A stretch of DNA of 64,000 nt. Origin: Thermoleptolyngbya sichuanensis A183 (lineage in GTDB: Bacteria; Cyanobacteriota; Cyanobacteriia; Elainellales; Elainellaceae). The notes beneath the pieces are model-generated. The model was given only the letters and a program-made list of their open reading frames with translations, was not told the origin of the DNA and did no database searches. The DNA is taken from the NCBI RefSeq assembly GCF_013177315.1, contig NZ_CP053661.1:4092001-4156000 (forward strand), written 5' to 3'. Below, piece by piece: positions 18,358-29,044 of this stretch (positions are counted from its first letter, which is position 1; each line of letters begins with the position of its first letter). The position numbers and the translations under genes are program-made.

Positions 18358-19701
18358 TCACCTCACCACCTGCCTCAGCGTGTCCACAAACCCCGGATAG
18401 GAAACCGCAGCGGCTTCGGCGCGGTGGATCGTGGTGGGGCCTGTGGCGCGGAGGGCGGCGATCGCCAGACTCATGGCAATGCGGTGGTCGGTGTGGCTAT
18501 CCACCTCGGCTCCGTGCAGGGGTTTGCCGCCCGTGATTTCCAAACCATCAGGACGCTCGGTGACGGTTGCGCCCAGGCGGCTGAGCTGGGTGGCCATGAC
18601 GGCGAGGCGATCGCTCTCTTTCACCCGCAGTTCGGCGGCATCGGAGATGACGGTCGTCCCTTCGGCAAAGGCGGCTGCCACCGCGAGAATGGGGATTTCG
18701 TCAATCAGCCGGGGAATCAGGTCGCCGCCGATGTGCCCCGCCTTTAGCCGATTGTGGCCGCGCACGCGCAGATCGGCAACGGGTTCGCCTGCCACCTCGC
18801 GAGCATTCTCCAGGGTCACGTCTGCCTCCATCTGCGCCAGCGCGTCGAGAATGCCCGTGCGCGTTGGGTTCACGCCGACATTTTGGATGAGCAAATCAGA
18901 ACCGGGGGCGATCGCCCCGGCCACCAGCCAAAACGCCGCCGAACTGATGTCGCCGGGAACCACCACGGGCTGCCCGATCAGCCGCGCCGGGCCGACTACC
19001 GTTGCGCTACAGGTGTCGGGATCAACCAGAACCTCTGCCCCAAAGGCCCGCAGCATCCGTTCGCTGTGGTCGCGAGATAGGGCGGGTTCGCTGACGGTCG
19101 TTTTGCCCTCTGTGGCCAGCCCCGCCAGCAAAATGCAGGATTTCACCTGGGCCGAAGCAATGAGCGAGGTGTAGTGAATCGGCCGAAGCGCCTGCCCCTG
19201 CACCGCCAGTGGCGCGAGGCCCCCAGCACGACTCCAGATCTGTGCGCCCATGTCCTGGAGCGGCCGAATCACGCGAGACATGGGGCGCGATCGCAGCGAT
19301 CCGTCACCCGTCACCGTGAAAAATCGCCCCGCGTGGGAGGCCAAAATCCCCAGCATCAGCCGCATCGTGGTGCCAGAATTGCCCGCATTCAGCACGTCGG
19401 CAGGTTCCTGGAGTTGCCCCAGTCCAATGCCCTCTACGGTCACTCGTTCCGTATTCAGGTCGGAAATGTTTGCCCCCATTGCCCGAAAGCAGGCGGCGGT
19501 ACTCAGGGGATCTTCCCCCAACAGCAGCCCGCGAATTTCCGTCGTGCCCTCCGCCAGTGCCCCCAGCATCAGCGCCCGGTGGGAGATAGACTTGTCGCCG
19601 GGAATGGCGATCGCCCCTGTCAGCGCCAAATCCACAGGCGGCGAAATTGTCAGCACATGATGATGTTCGGTGGTTTTGAGGGTGATAGAAGCCGTCTGCA
19701 T
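18358..19701 (-). CDS. aroA: 3-phosphoshikimate 1-carboxyvinyltransferase (EPSP synthase)
   Basis: This 447-residue cytoplasmic enzyme joins phosphoenolpyruvate to shikimate-3-phosphate in aromatic amino acid synthesis. Family motifs run in order: [13 protein letters not shown] at the start, [34 protein letters not shown], the [15 protein letters not shown] loop and the C-terminal [13 protein letters not shown]. Length is normal. I prefer the ATG at 19699-19701; an in-frame TTG eight codons upstream (19725) is possible but weaker. It converges on the ProA-like gene with a hairpin array between them. Confidence 0.94.
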   Translation of the reverse strand: MQTASITLKTTEHHHVLTISPPVDLALTGAIAIPGDKSISHRALMLGALAEGTTEIRGLLLGEDPLSTAACFRAMGANISDLNTERVTVEGIGLGQLQEPADVLNAGNSGTTMRLMLGILASHAGRFFTVTGDGSLRSRPMSRVIRPLQDMGAQIWSRAGGLAPLAVQGQALRPIHYTSLIASAQVKSCILLAGLATEGKTTVSEPALSRDHSERMLRAFGAEVLVDPDTCSATVVGPARLIGQPVVVPGDISSAAFWLVAGAIAPGSDLLIQNVGVNPTRTGILDALAQMEADVTLENAREVAGEPVADLRVRGHNRLKAGHIGGDLIPRLIDEIPILAVAAAFAEGTTVISDAAELRVKESDRLAVMATQLSRLGATVTERPDGLEITGGKPLHGAEVDSHTDHRIAMSLAIAALRATGPTTIHRAEAAAVSYPGFVDTLRQVVR

Positions 19702-19925
19702 TGCTATAGTTCCGTAGGTGGGCAATTGCCTCGTCGAGCGTGCTGCGCCATCGCTGCGTTTACTACGCTACCAGAGCAGTGCAAAGGCCGGATCACTGGT
19801 CGAACTGCATTCTCTGCCGACAGATTCTATTTCATCCTGTTTCGCAGATCTGGCAAGGTTGAACCTGTTTGACTGGATGAAAAAATCATTTTCCCAGCCC
19901 TTTTTAGTCCCAGCCCTTTTTAGCC

Positions 19926-20411
19926 ATGCTCACCGAACATCGCCAGCCAGTCTGTCTGTCCTGGATGTCACTGAATTCGCCGCTCTGGTCGGTGGTGGAA
20001 GCCTCTGCCGCGCTATATGAAAAAGAGCCAGGCCGCTATCACGTCGTGCTGACGGAGCCGCTGTTTATGGACTATTCCCAAGGGGAAACTTCGGCTGACC
20101 AGGCCCAGCAGCCCCACCTGCTCTGGCTCGAAATTTCCCCCTACCGCGTGATTATGACCATGCAGGGCAACGGCAGCATCAGCTATCGCCACTTTTGGGA
20201 GCAAGGAGTCTACGGCATCAGCCGCTACTGGCTGCGATCGCAGTCGGGCGACCTGGGTATGAGCGACCAGATGCGCCTGCGGAACTATACGCGCCACCTG
20301 AAGCTGATTTCCGATCCCCAGCCCCGTCACCTGCGCGTGGAGTATGAACTGTGGACAGAAAACTTGCAGCTTGGGCATTATGTGCTGAATTTAGAAATGC
20401 AGTCCTTGTAG
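19926..20411 (+). CDS. Conserved-looking protein of unknown function
   Basis: This 161-residue soluble protein has no family I recognise. It is rich in aromatic residues and beta-like segments (HLLWLEISPYRVIM, YGISRYWLRS, LRVEYELWTENLQLGHYVLNL). No signal peptide or catalytic motif is seen. It lies 27 bp before a transglutaminase-like gene in the same direction, so the two probably form an operon. Confidence 0.6.
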   Translation: MLTEHRQPVCLSWMSLNSPLWSVVEASAALYEKEPGRYHVVLTEPLFMDYSQGETSADQAQQPHLLWLEISPYRVIMTMQGNGSISYRHFWEQGVYGISRYWLRSQSGDLGMSDQMRLRNYTRHLKLISDPQPRHLRVEYELWTENLQLGHYVLNLEMQSL

Positions 20412-20438
20412 CGCCAGCCATCGGTTGAGGATTCTCAA

Positions 20439-21242
20439 ATGCGGCTGGAAGCAGGCTGTCAGCTTTTATTCTCGGCAGAAGCGCCAAGTCCGCTGCTGCT
20501 GATGTTGCGCCCCCGCAGCGGCGAAGGGCAGTGGGTGGTGCGCGAAGAATATCGGCTGGAGCCGTCGGTGCCTATGGTGGAATATACCGACAGCTACGGC
20601 AATCTCTGCCAGCGTTTGGTTACGTCAGAGGGAAGATTTCTGGTTTACACCGCCGCTTGTGTAGAAACAGCGGACGAGATCGACGTTGCGCCCGATGCCG
20701 CCTATGTGCCTGTGGAACTGCTGCCCGATGGCGTGGTGCAGTTTTTGCTGCCCAGCCGCTACTGCCAGTCAGATATGCTCTACGACGAGGCGATCGCCAT
20801 CGTGGGCGACACGGAACCGGGCTATGCCCAGGTGGAGGCGATCCGCCACTGGATTCATACCCAGGTGAAATATCAATACGGCACCAGCAACTCCTCTACA
20901 TCTGCGGTAGACACTGCCCAGAGCAAAATCGGTGTCTGCCGCGACTTTGCCCATCTGGGGATCGCCCTCTGCCGCAGCCTCTCGATTCCGGCGCGGATGG
21001 TGGTGGGGTACTTGTACGAACTGGAGCCGATGGATCTGCACGCTTGGTTTGAGGCATTCCTCAGCAGCCCCGACGGGTCAACCGCCGAGGGCCGCTGGTA
21101 TACCTTCGACGCGACGCAGCCACAGCCACGGGGAAACCGAATTGCGATCGCCTATGGTCGTGATGCCGCCGATGTGGCCCTAGCGACCCAGTTTGGCCCG
21201 CTGACACTTCAGGAAATGCGCGTGTGGGTGAAGGAGGGCTAG
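20439..21242 (+). CDS. Transglutaminase-like cysteine peptidase/hydrolase
   Basis: The 267-residue protein has the Cys-His-Asp triad of the transglutaminase-like superfamily: C167 in IGVCRDFAH, H201 in DLHAWFEAF and D224 in YTFDATQ. The N-terminal ~120 residues form the beta-rich domain often found before this fold. No signal peptide is visible, so it is probably cytoplasmic. Substrate is unknown; bacterial members are mostly peptidases or amidases. It is paired with the 19926 gene and followed by a tandem repeat. Confidence 0.85.
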   Translation: MRLEAGCQLLFSAEAPSPLLLMLRPRSGEGQWVVREEYRLEPSVPMVEYTDSYGNLCQRLVTSEGRFLVYTAACVETADEIDVAPDAAYVPVELLPDGVVQFLLPSRYCQSDMLYDEAIAIVGDTEPGYAQVEAIRHWIHTQVKYQYGTSNSSTSAVDTAQSKIGVCRDFAHLGIALCRSLSIPARMVVGYLYELEPMDLHAWFEAFLSSPDGSTAEGRWYTFDATQPQPRGNRIAIAYGRDAADVALATQFGPLTLQEMRVWVKEG

Positions 21243-21277
21243 GGGTTAGCAGCTAGGCAAGGAAATGTGCAGCCCCC

Positions 21278-21342
21278 AGGTAAACTCACCAGGCAAACTC
21301 ACCAGGCAAACTCACCAGGCAAACTCACCAGGTAAACTCAAA
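21278..21342. repeat. Tandem repeat, 13 bp x 5
   Basis: There are five copies of AGG(C/T)AAACTCACC, 35 bp after the transglutaminase stop and before the ABC permease start. The longer open frame that could begin at 21265 would translate this array, so I use the later start. Confidence 0.93.
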
Positions 21343-21417
21343 GAATTCCCCCTTGGTGCGGGTGAACCCGCCGAAAGGGTTTTGCCTGATCTCCAACCTC
21401 TATCCCATCCTCGACGA

Positions 21418-22248
21418 ATGCCCTCGACGCGATCGCTCAAGACCCTCGCTTTGTATGCCCTGCTGGGGGCGATCGCCCTCGTCATGCTGCTGCCGCTGAT
21501 CTGGCTAGTCAGCACGGCGTTCAAAGCCCCCACAGAAAATATCTTCGAGTTTCCGCCCCGGTTTTTGCCCCAGTCTCCAACGCTGCAAAATTTTGTAACA
21601 GTATGGCAGACCAATCCTTTCGGGCGCTACCTGTTCAACAGCACCCTGGTCGCAGTGCTAACGGTGGTGCTAAATCTGCTGTTTTGCTCGCTGGCGGCCT
21701 ATCCCCTGGCGCGACTCCAGTTTCGCGGGCGCGAGGCGCTGTTGCTGCTGATTGTGTCCACAATTCTGATTCCGTTTCAGATTGTGATGATTCCGCTGTA
21801 TGTCCTGGCGGTGAAGCTGGGGCTGCGTAATACGTACTTAGGGCTGATCTTACCGGCGATCGCCTCTGCCTTTGGGATTTTTCTCCTGCGTCAGGCGTTT
21901 CAAGGCGTACCCAAAGAGCTAGAAGAAGCCGCCCGCATCGACGGCTGCTCGGAACTGGGGATCTGGTGGAATGTGATGCTGCCCGCTGTCCGCCCTGCCC
22001 TGATCACGCTGGCGATTTTCGTTTTCATCGGAGCTTGGAGCGACTTTCTCTGGCCGCTCATCCTGCTCGACCAGCCCGACTATTACACGCTGCCCCTGGG
22101 CGTTGCCAAACTAGCGGGTGCATTTTCCCTCGACTGGAGACTGATTGCAGCGGGGTCTGTGATTTCGATTGCGCCTATCTTGCTGGTATTCGGTCTGCTT
22201 CAGCGCTACATCGTGCCAACGGATACCAGTAGTGGGGTCAAGGGATAA
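21418..22248 (+). CDS. Carbohydrate ABC transporter permease, MalG/UgpE type
   Basis: This 276-residue membrane protein has six hydrophobic helices and the EAA loop that docks on the ATPase: EEAARIDGCSELGIWWNVMLP. The family imports sugars or glycerol-3-phosphate with a MalF-type partner, a binding protein and an ATPase. None of these partners is next to it, so it is an orphan subunit here. The start at 21418 (ATG, MPSTRSLK) removes a repeat-encoded N-terminus. Confidence 0.87.
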   Translation: MPSTRSLKTLALYALLGAIALVMLLPLIWLVSTAFKAPTENIFEFPPRFLPQSPTLQNFVTVWQTNPFGRYLFNSTLVAVLTVVLNLLFCSLAAYPLARLQFRGREALLLLIVSTILIPFQIVMIPLYVLAVKLGLRNTYLGLILPAIASAFGIFLLRQAFQGVPKELEEAARIDGCSELGIWWNVMLPAVRPALITLAIFVFIGAWSDFLWPLILLDQPDYYTLPLGVAKLAGAFSLDWRLIAAGSVISIAPILLVFGLLQRYIVPTDTSSGVKG

Positions 22249-22696
22249 TCAAAACTGCCCGCTCAACCGGGCTAAACGGCGAAATGTCTTGCTGTTGAGG
22301 GGTTTCAGCCCCTAGCGCTGAGGGGTTTCATTTTTCTAGGTTATGGAGAATTAACTCCGCCCCATTGCCGAAAAATACTCTGTGAGATATTCTGAAACAA
22401 CCTGTAAAGGCTCGATAAAGAAAGAGTCAGTGTTCCGTTGTTATACTGTAAAGAACTCTTTCGCCTTGAGCTAATCTCCGTATTATCCCGGAGGGAAAGC
22501 GTCGCTAGACCAGTCTGTTCATCGGGAGCCAGTAAATTCTCTGAAGATACACGCCCGTTATTACTTGCTGAGATGTGAGCTTAAATGCGGGTTTATAGTG
22601 GATTTACAGGTGAATTTACAAAGGTTTTCTGCTCCAAAGTTGCAGAGCATCGGGATTTTCCGAGATTTGCTTTTGATACCGCTGTACTGATCTGCT
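22249..22696. other. Intergenic region with repeats and possible long leader
   Basis: There are 448 bp without a gene. Near 22296-22332 the motif GAGGGGTTTCA appears twice around CAGCCCCTAGCGCTG, followed by TTTTTCT, which may terminate the permease gene. A possible -10 (TATACT) is near 22442, and a small CTCCG/CGGAG hairpin lies near 22477-22495. Confidence 0.4.
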
Positions 22697-23149
22697 ATGA
22701 GTTGTATGACTATGCGTGATAGGAGCGATCGCTATCGAGTAACATCTATTCCCATGCCGATGCGCCCCAAGCGCCTGGGCAGCTACCTGCTAGATGCAGG
22801 TCTGATCACGCCGGATCAGGTCACGGTGGCGCTGAACGATCAGCAGGCAACTGGGATGCGTCTGGGCGAGGTGCTGGTGGCTCGCGGCTGGGTCAAAGAA
22901 CAGACGATTGAGTGGATCATGAAAAAGGTGATCCTGCCTGAGAAGAAAGCATTTCAAGATTGGGAAGAGAAGCAGCGCCAACAGCAGCCGCCGTTGACCC
23001 CAATTCCTGCACCTGCTCAACGAGTCGAGCCAGTGCCGCCAGCAGCGCCGGCCAACGCCCAAAAGACTCCTACCCGGCGCGAGGTTCCCATTTCCAAGCC
23101 CCTGCCTCCGGTGAACTCGTCAGATAGCGACGTAAGCTGGGTCGGCTAG
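22697..23149 (+). CDS. Small MshEN/GspE-N-domain protein, possible c-di-GMP binder
   Basis: This 150-residue protein has a domain (about 25-85) with the two repeated motifs of the MshEN (GspE N-terminal) family: RLGSYLLDAGLI and RLGEVLVARGWV, with the intervening VALNDQQ. In secretion and pilus ATPases this domain binds cyclic di-GMP; here it stands alone. The C-terminal 65 residues are proline- and glutamine-rich and look disordered. The start is unsure: in-frame ATGs occur at 22697, 22712 and 22754, and none has a strong ribosome site. Confidence 0.7.
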   Translation: MSCMTMRDRSDRYRVTSIPMPMRPKRLGSYLLDAGLITPDQVTVALNDQQATGMRLGEVLVARGWVKEQTIEWIMKKVILPEKKAFQDWEEKQRQQQPPLTPIPAPAQRVEPVPPAAPANAQKTPTRREVPISKPLPPVNSSDSDVSWVG

Positions 23150-23210
23150 GAGCGTTGGTCTAAGGAAAAAGACCACATTGAAGCCGCATTTGGGCTGCTT
23201 CTGCTGCGTA

Positions 23211-23253
23211 TAACTTGCATTTCTAACTTGCATTTAACTTGCGTCTAACTTGT
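23211..23253. repeat. Short tandem repeat (about 11 bp x 4) across the end of the AEC gene
   Basis: TAACTTGCATTT-like units start at 23211, 23224, 23235 and 23246. The stop codon of the reverse-strand AEC gene (23245-23247) lies inside the array. Confidence 0.8.
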
Positions 23254-24219
23254 GGGAAACAGCAGCAGCCAGAGGGGCAGCGTGACGAGTAGCCCGATCG
23301 ATCCCATGGCCAGCGCCGTCACTGTTAGCTCTCGGTCTAGCTCGTAGGCTTCACACAGTACGAGGGTTGCAAAGGCCGGTGGCATACTGACCTGGAGGAC
23401 GATCGCTAGCTTTTCTGCTGAGCCAAGGCTGGTGAACGAGAGCAGCACGCCGATTAGCAGCGGCACAATGAGCATTTTCACGCTCAGGCTGACGGAGGCG
23501 AGGCGGACACTGCGCCAAGAACGCAACTGGCTGAGCCGCATTCCGATCAGCACAAGGGCAACGGTAATGCTTGTCCAAGCGACTGTTTTGAGGAACGAGT
23601 CTAGCCAGAGCGGTAGCGGTATGTCGTGGATGCCCAACCCCAGCGCAAAGCTCCACAGCACCGGGTTGCACACTAGCGCCCGCAGCAAATCCCGTGGACT
23701 CTTTTGCATGCCGCCAAAGTGGGCGGCCATGACTACGCCCAGCCCGTAGGCTCCGAGCGTCGTGCCAATCATGTCGTAAAACAGAGCCCAGGCAAAGTAC
23801 TTTGGGCCTATAAGCGCTAGACTGACGGGGAACCCCAAATAGCCCGTGTTGCCCATCATGGTCGCCAGCAAAAAGCTGCCTTGCTGAGGACGGCTCTGAG
23901 TCATGGGGGAAGAAACAGGTCGTTGTTTTTGTTCTGGTCTTTGTCCTTGCTTTAGCGTAGCCATCAGCCATAGCCAGCCCAGCAGCCCCCCCAGCGCGAT
24001 CGCCAGCCACGCTGCCACGGGCGCGAGCCACACCGCTGCCGAGAGTTCGGACTGGCGCAGAAACCCCAGCACGCTAATCGGCACCCCTACCCAAAACAGC
24101 AGCTTTCCGAGGCGATCGCCCACCCACAGCGGACAAATCCGTCCTAGCCAAAATCCCAAACTGCTCCACCCTATCAGCGGGACATAGAGACTCAGCAAGC
24201 GAAGACTCGGAAATTCCAT
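23245..24219 (-). CDS. AEC-family (auxin efflux carrier-like) transporter
   Basis: This 324-residue membrane protein has about ten helices arranged in two halves, matching the AEC/PIN-like family in length and pattern. Typical segments are LLATMMGNTGYLGFPVSLAL in the first half and VLQVSMPPAFATLVLCEAY in the second, with the crossover prolines of this fold. Bacterial members export or import small organic anions; the substrate cannot be read here. It converges with the MshEN gene. Confidence 0.85.
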   Translation of the reverse strand: MEFPSLRLLSLYVPLIGWSSLGFWLGRICPLWVGDRLGKLLFWVGVPISVLGFLRQSELSAAVWLAPVAAWLAIALGGLLGWLWLMATLKQGQRPEQKQRPVSSPMTQSRPQQGSFLLATMMGNTGYLGFPVSLALIGPKYFAWALFYDMIGTTLGAYGLGVVMAAHFGGMQKSPRDLLRALVCNPVLWSFALGLGIHDIPLPLWLDSFLKTVAWTSITVALVLIGMRLSQLRSWRSVRLASVSLSVKMLIVPLLIGVLLSFTSLGSAEKLAIVLQVSMPPAFATLVLCEAYELDRELTVTALAMGSIGLLVTLPLWLLLFPTS

Positions 24220-24351
24220 AGGTTGATTATCGTTGGAGTAATTTGAACGGTTTTAAGGCTATCGTTGCGGAGCAAGGGTTCAGCAGACCGTTGAGTTACT
24301 TTGCCGTGTGTCGAAGGGGATGACGCTCTTCCAAGGCCATGCAATAATAAC

Positions 24352-24377
24352 CCCGCAGGACTAAACCAGTCTGCGGG
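24352..24377 (+). promoter_or_regulatory. Stable hairpin at the ribosome-binding region of the VanY-type gene
   Basis: CCCGCA(G)GACT pairs with AGTCTGCGGG around a 5-nt loop, with one bulged G. The 3' arm runs into GGGAGAG, the only Shine-Dalgarno-like stretch before the GTG at 24387. This suggests the hairpin limits translation, or ends a transcript reading in. Confidence 0.5.
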
Positions 24378-24386
24378 AGAGTTTGC

Positions 24387-25235
24387 GTGAAAGATGCCAG
24401 TTTGCCCAAGTCGTCAGCGCCCCAGCCCGATGTCTCTGGCCAGGAAAGTCAATATGGGCTGACCGACGATATCCCGGTTGCTCAGCGAGATGGGGCGCGT
24501 TTAGAGGCCGATTTGAACCCCGGTGGGTTTGGGTTTCGAGCGGCGGCGGATAGGCTGCGATCGCTCTTTCGGGGGCGGGTTTGGCTATGGGGGCTGATTG
24601 GCTTTGTGGCGGCGGTGCAGCTTGCGCTGGTCAGCCGCAGCCTGTTCTTTAGCAATGTTTCTACCGCACAGGGCTATCAGCCGATCGAGGCCGGCTTGTC
24701 CGCAGCGATGTCTCAACTGTCGCTGACCCCGGCCGATAGCCTGCTGGGCCATATCGCCTACGCCGAAGCTCCTCCAGACACCCTCAGCCCAGTGCTTCCC
24801 AATGGCAGCATCCTGCTGCGTGATGCGGCTGCCGAGCGCTTTTTGGCAATGGTGAGGGCGGCTCGCGCTGAGCGGGTGAGGCTGGTGCCGCTGTCGGGCT
24901 TTCGCTCGGTGGAAGAACAGACTTACCTGTTTTTCACGCTGAAGGCGAAGCGATCGCTCTCGGCTCAGGAACGGGCCCAGGTCAGCGCTCCTCCCGGCTA
25001 CAGCGAACACCACACGGGCTATGCAGTGGATATTGGGGACGGCGATCGCCCAGATACAGACTTGGAAACCGATTTCGATCAGACAGCCGCCTACCGCTGG
25101 CTGACGGCCAATGCTGCCCGCTTTGGGTTTGAGCTGTCTTTCCCTCAGGACAACGCTCAGGGCGTGAGCTACGAACCGTGGCACTGGCGCTTCGTGGGCG
25201 ATCGCCACAGCCTCGAAACGTTTTATAAGCGGTAG
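24387..25235 (+). CDS. D-alanyl-D-alanine carboxypeptidase, VanY family
   Basis: This 282-residue membrane-anchored zinc peptidase would trim D-Ala from peptidoglycan stem peptides. A cytoplasmic tail of ~70 residues precedes one helix (about 72-90). The periplasmic catalytic domain has LSGFRSVEEQ, the zinc-binding SEHHTGYAVDIG (SxHxxGxAxD) and the final EPWHWRF with the third ligand His. All key residues are present. The start is GTG, chosen because the GGGAG site and hairpin lie just upstream. Confidence 0.9.
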   Translation: MKDASLPKSSAPQPDVSGQESQYGLTDDIPVAQRDGARLEADLNPGGFGFRAAADRLRSLFRGRVWLWGLIGFVAAVQLALVSRSLFFSNVSTAQGYQPIEAGLSAAMSQLSLTPADSLLGHIAYAEAPPDTLSPVLPNGSILLRDAAAERFLAMVRAARAERVRLVPLSGFRSVEEQTYLFFTLKAKRSLSAQERAQVSAPPGYSEHHTGYAVDIGDGDRPDTDLETDFDQTAAYRWLTANAARFGFELSFPQDNAQGVSYEPWHWRFVGDRHSLETFYKR

Positions 25236-25304
25236 TTTCGGCTACTGGCAATCAGTCAGGGGGCAGGTGAACCCACCCCCCACGCTTAGACTTCTTGATC
25301 AGCT

Positions 25305-25676
25305 CTAGCGCTTGCGAATGTCGCGAGCCATGTTACGGAAGAGATCCATACTGGAGTCGGCCGTGCGGCGCTCGTTCGTTAGCTTGGGTGTCGCTTCAGA
25401 AGACGTGGAAGTCGGTTCGGTTGGAACTTGCAGACTGTTGCCCGACTTCATATTGTCAGAAGACACTTCGTACTCCACTTCAAACTCGCCACCGTTGCCT
25501 GCGGTCTTGGGAAACTTGTGCTTGATGACTTTTTTCGAGCGCATGTACTCGATGTTGCCCATCGTTTTGGCATCGTCTGCGTCCAGGAAATAGGCTCCTG
25601 GCTTTGCGCCATTGCTAGCGGAGGGTGGTGCCTCTGCATTATTCTTTTTGCCAAACAAACCGAATAGTCCTGCCAT
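25305..25676 (-). CDS. Small conserved-looking protein of unknown function
   Basis: This 123-residue soluble protein begins MAGLFGLFGKKNN; a longer in-frame start (25703) is less likely. A central segment (GNIEYMRSKKVIKHKFPK) is charged and ordered-looking, while the C-terminal third is Ser/Thr-rich and ends with a basic helix (MARDIRKR). I do not recognise the family. A perfect palindrome lies 30 bp upstream of the start. Confidence 0.65.
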   Translation of the reverse strand: MAGLFGLFGKKNNAEAPPSASNGAKPGAYFLDADDAKTMGNIEYMRSKKVIKHKFPKTAGNGGEFEVEYEVSSDNMKSGNSLQVPTEPTSTSSEATPKLTNERRTADSSMDLFRNMARDIRKR

Positions 25677-25705
25677 GAGTGCCTCTGAAAAATATCGTTG
25701 CATTA

Positions 25706-25722
25706 ATTAACATTATGTTAAT
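25706..25722. promoter_or_regulatory. Perfect 17-bp palindrome, candidate operator
   Basis: ATTAACAT-T-ATGTTAAT lies 30 bp upstream of the reverse-strand 25676 start and within the 411-bp divergent spacer shared with the PPC gene. The size and AT-rich symmetry resemble a dimeric regulator site; the regulator is unknown. Confidence 0.45.
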
Positions 25723-26087
25723 TTTGCCCAGGATTTCCAAGCGGTTAGGCGAGATTTGTGAACGAATTGAGGCGGGCGATCGCCTCCTGAGGCCAATCCC
25801 CAAATTGACCCATCCACAAGGCTTGCAAGACTTGCCGCAGGCGAGGGGCGATCGCCATCCAGTGCGTCTAATGGATGTTACGGACGGGATCAAATCTGGG
25901 TAATCTTCAAGAAGAGAATGATTTTGCTTTTGTGAATTCCGCATTTTCTCCCTGAAGCCAAATAGCAGAGCATGTAAGAATCGTTGTGTTGTGTTTGGCA
26001 GGCCCTGTATCAGGTGAGACATTAAAACACCATCGCAGGATTCTCTAGCGCGACTTGTTCTATTTGGATTTAGTTGAGGAACGGGCT
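25723..26087. other. Divergent spacer with no recognised gene
   Basis: The rest of the spacer between the 25676 and 26088 starts holds two HIP1 sites (near 25778 and 25849) and no convincing open frame. Confidence 0.5.
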
Positions 26088-26501
26088 ATGACAGGTCAGA
26101 AATGGTTTGCTAGGGTGCTGGCCGGTGCAGTAGCGGTGGGAATCTGCGCGACAGGGGCGATCGCCCGCGCTCAGGAAATGCTGCTAAGTGAAGAAGGCGT
26201 GCTGGAAAACGGCGACATGGTGCTGCCTTCGGATAACAGCCTGTACGACCAGTTCACCTTTGAAGGTAAAGCTGGACAAACGGTGACGATCAAACTATTC
26301 AGCACTGAATTTCAGCCCTATCTGGCGGTCATCAGCCCAGAAGGTGAGGTGCTGGGCGAAAACCACAGCGCAGGCGGCAACCCTCAGAACTCGCAGTTGG
26401 AACTGACGTTGGCCACCGACGGCACCTACATCGTGATTGCCAACGGTTTTGATGCCAGCAGCCGCGGCCGCTACACGGTCGAGGTCATGGTTGCCGAATA
26501 G
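26088..26501 (+). CDS. Secreted protein with a PPC (pre-peptidase C-terminal) domain
   Basis: The 137-residue precursor has a clear signal peptide (MTGQKWFARVLAGAVAVGIC, cleavage likely after ARA). The mature part is a single PPC beta-sandwich (about 38-136) with the usual DQFTFEGKAGQTVTI, PYLAVISPEGEVL and LATDGTYIVIANG. PPC domains usually hang on secreted proteases; here the domain stands alone in the periplasm. The ATG at 26088 is preferred over an upstream in-frame start because the signal peptide begins there. Confidence 0.85.
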   Translation: MTGQKWFARVLAGAVAVGICATGAIARAQEMLLSEEGVLENGDMVLPSDNSLYDQFTFEGKAGQTVTIKLFSTEFQPYLAVISPEGEVLGENHSAGGNPQNSQLELTLATDGTYIVIANGFDASSRGRYTVEVMVAE

Positions 26502-28557
<2,056 letters not shown>

Positions 28558-28672
28558 GACTGGGCGTGCCAAGCGCTCCACTCCTACTCCACAGCTAAAG
28601 AGAATGGGCTGCCTATAAAGAATGGGCTGCCTATAAGAGAAAAGCTGCCCATAAAATTAGCCTATAAAATTA

Positions 28673-28712
28673 GCCGTCGAAGTCGTCCCCAGCAGGAACC
28701 CCATTCGACGGC
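28673..28712 (-). terminator. Inverted repeat between pyrG and psbT
   Basis: GCCGTCGAA (28673-28681) pairs exactly with TTCGACGGC (28704-28712). On the reverse strand it is followed by TAATTTTATAGG. It sits beyond the psbT stop and probably ends the psbB-psbT transcript. Short duplications (18 bp and 13 bp) fill 28600-28675. Confidence 0.55.
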
Positions 28713-28779
28713 CGATTTTGCATCGTTGCAAGCGCAAAGTTGCAAGCGCAAAATTAAAGCGAAAACCTAATCCGTAAAA

Positions 28780-28884
28780 CTAATCCTTGTCGCGGGTGAT
28801 CCGAGGCGGCTCACGGAAGGCGATCGCAAAAAAGAGCAGTCCCAGCGTGCAAACCAGCAGAAAAACGTAAATCAGGCTCTCCAT
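28780..28884 (-). CDS. psbT: Photosystem II protein PsbT
   Basis: This 34-residue single-helix thylakoid protein lies at the photosystem II dimer interface next to D1 and CP47. It begins [11 protein letters not shown], has [14 protein letters not shown], the family signature, and ends TRDKD, a few residues longer than the common ~31. It follows psbB on the same strand after 160 bp, the standard psbB-psbT order. Confidence 0.96.
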   Translation of the reverse strand: MESLIYVFLLVCTLGLLFFAIAFREPPRITRDKD

Positions 28885-29044
28885 AACACAGTCTCCTAAA
28901 GCTATTCAAGGAAACGTAGCACCAGACTAAAACTCAGCACAGCAGATACGAATCCAGCAGATACAAACCTGCAAACCTGAAGGAGGGAATGCTCACAGAG
29001 CAAAACTCGTCAGCAAGCCCTCCTCCAATTCACAATTCAGATGC

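Noticed and set aside
21265-21417. N-terminal extension of the ABC permease
   Set aside because: It would translate a 13-bp tandem array; the ATG at 21418 gives a normal permease start.
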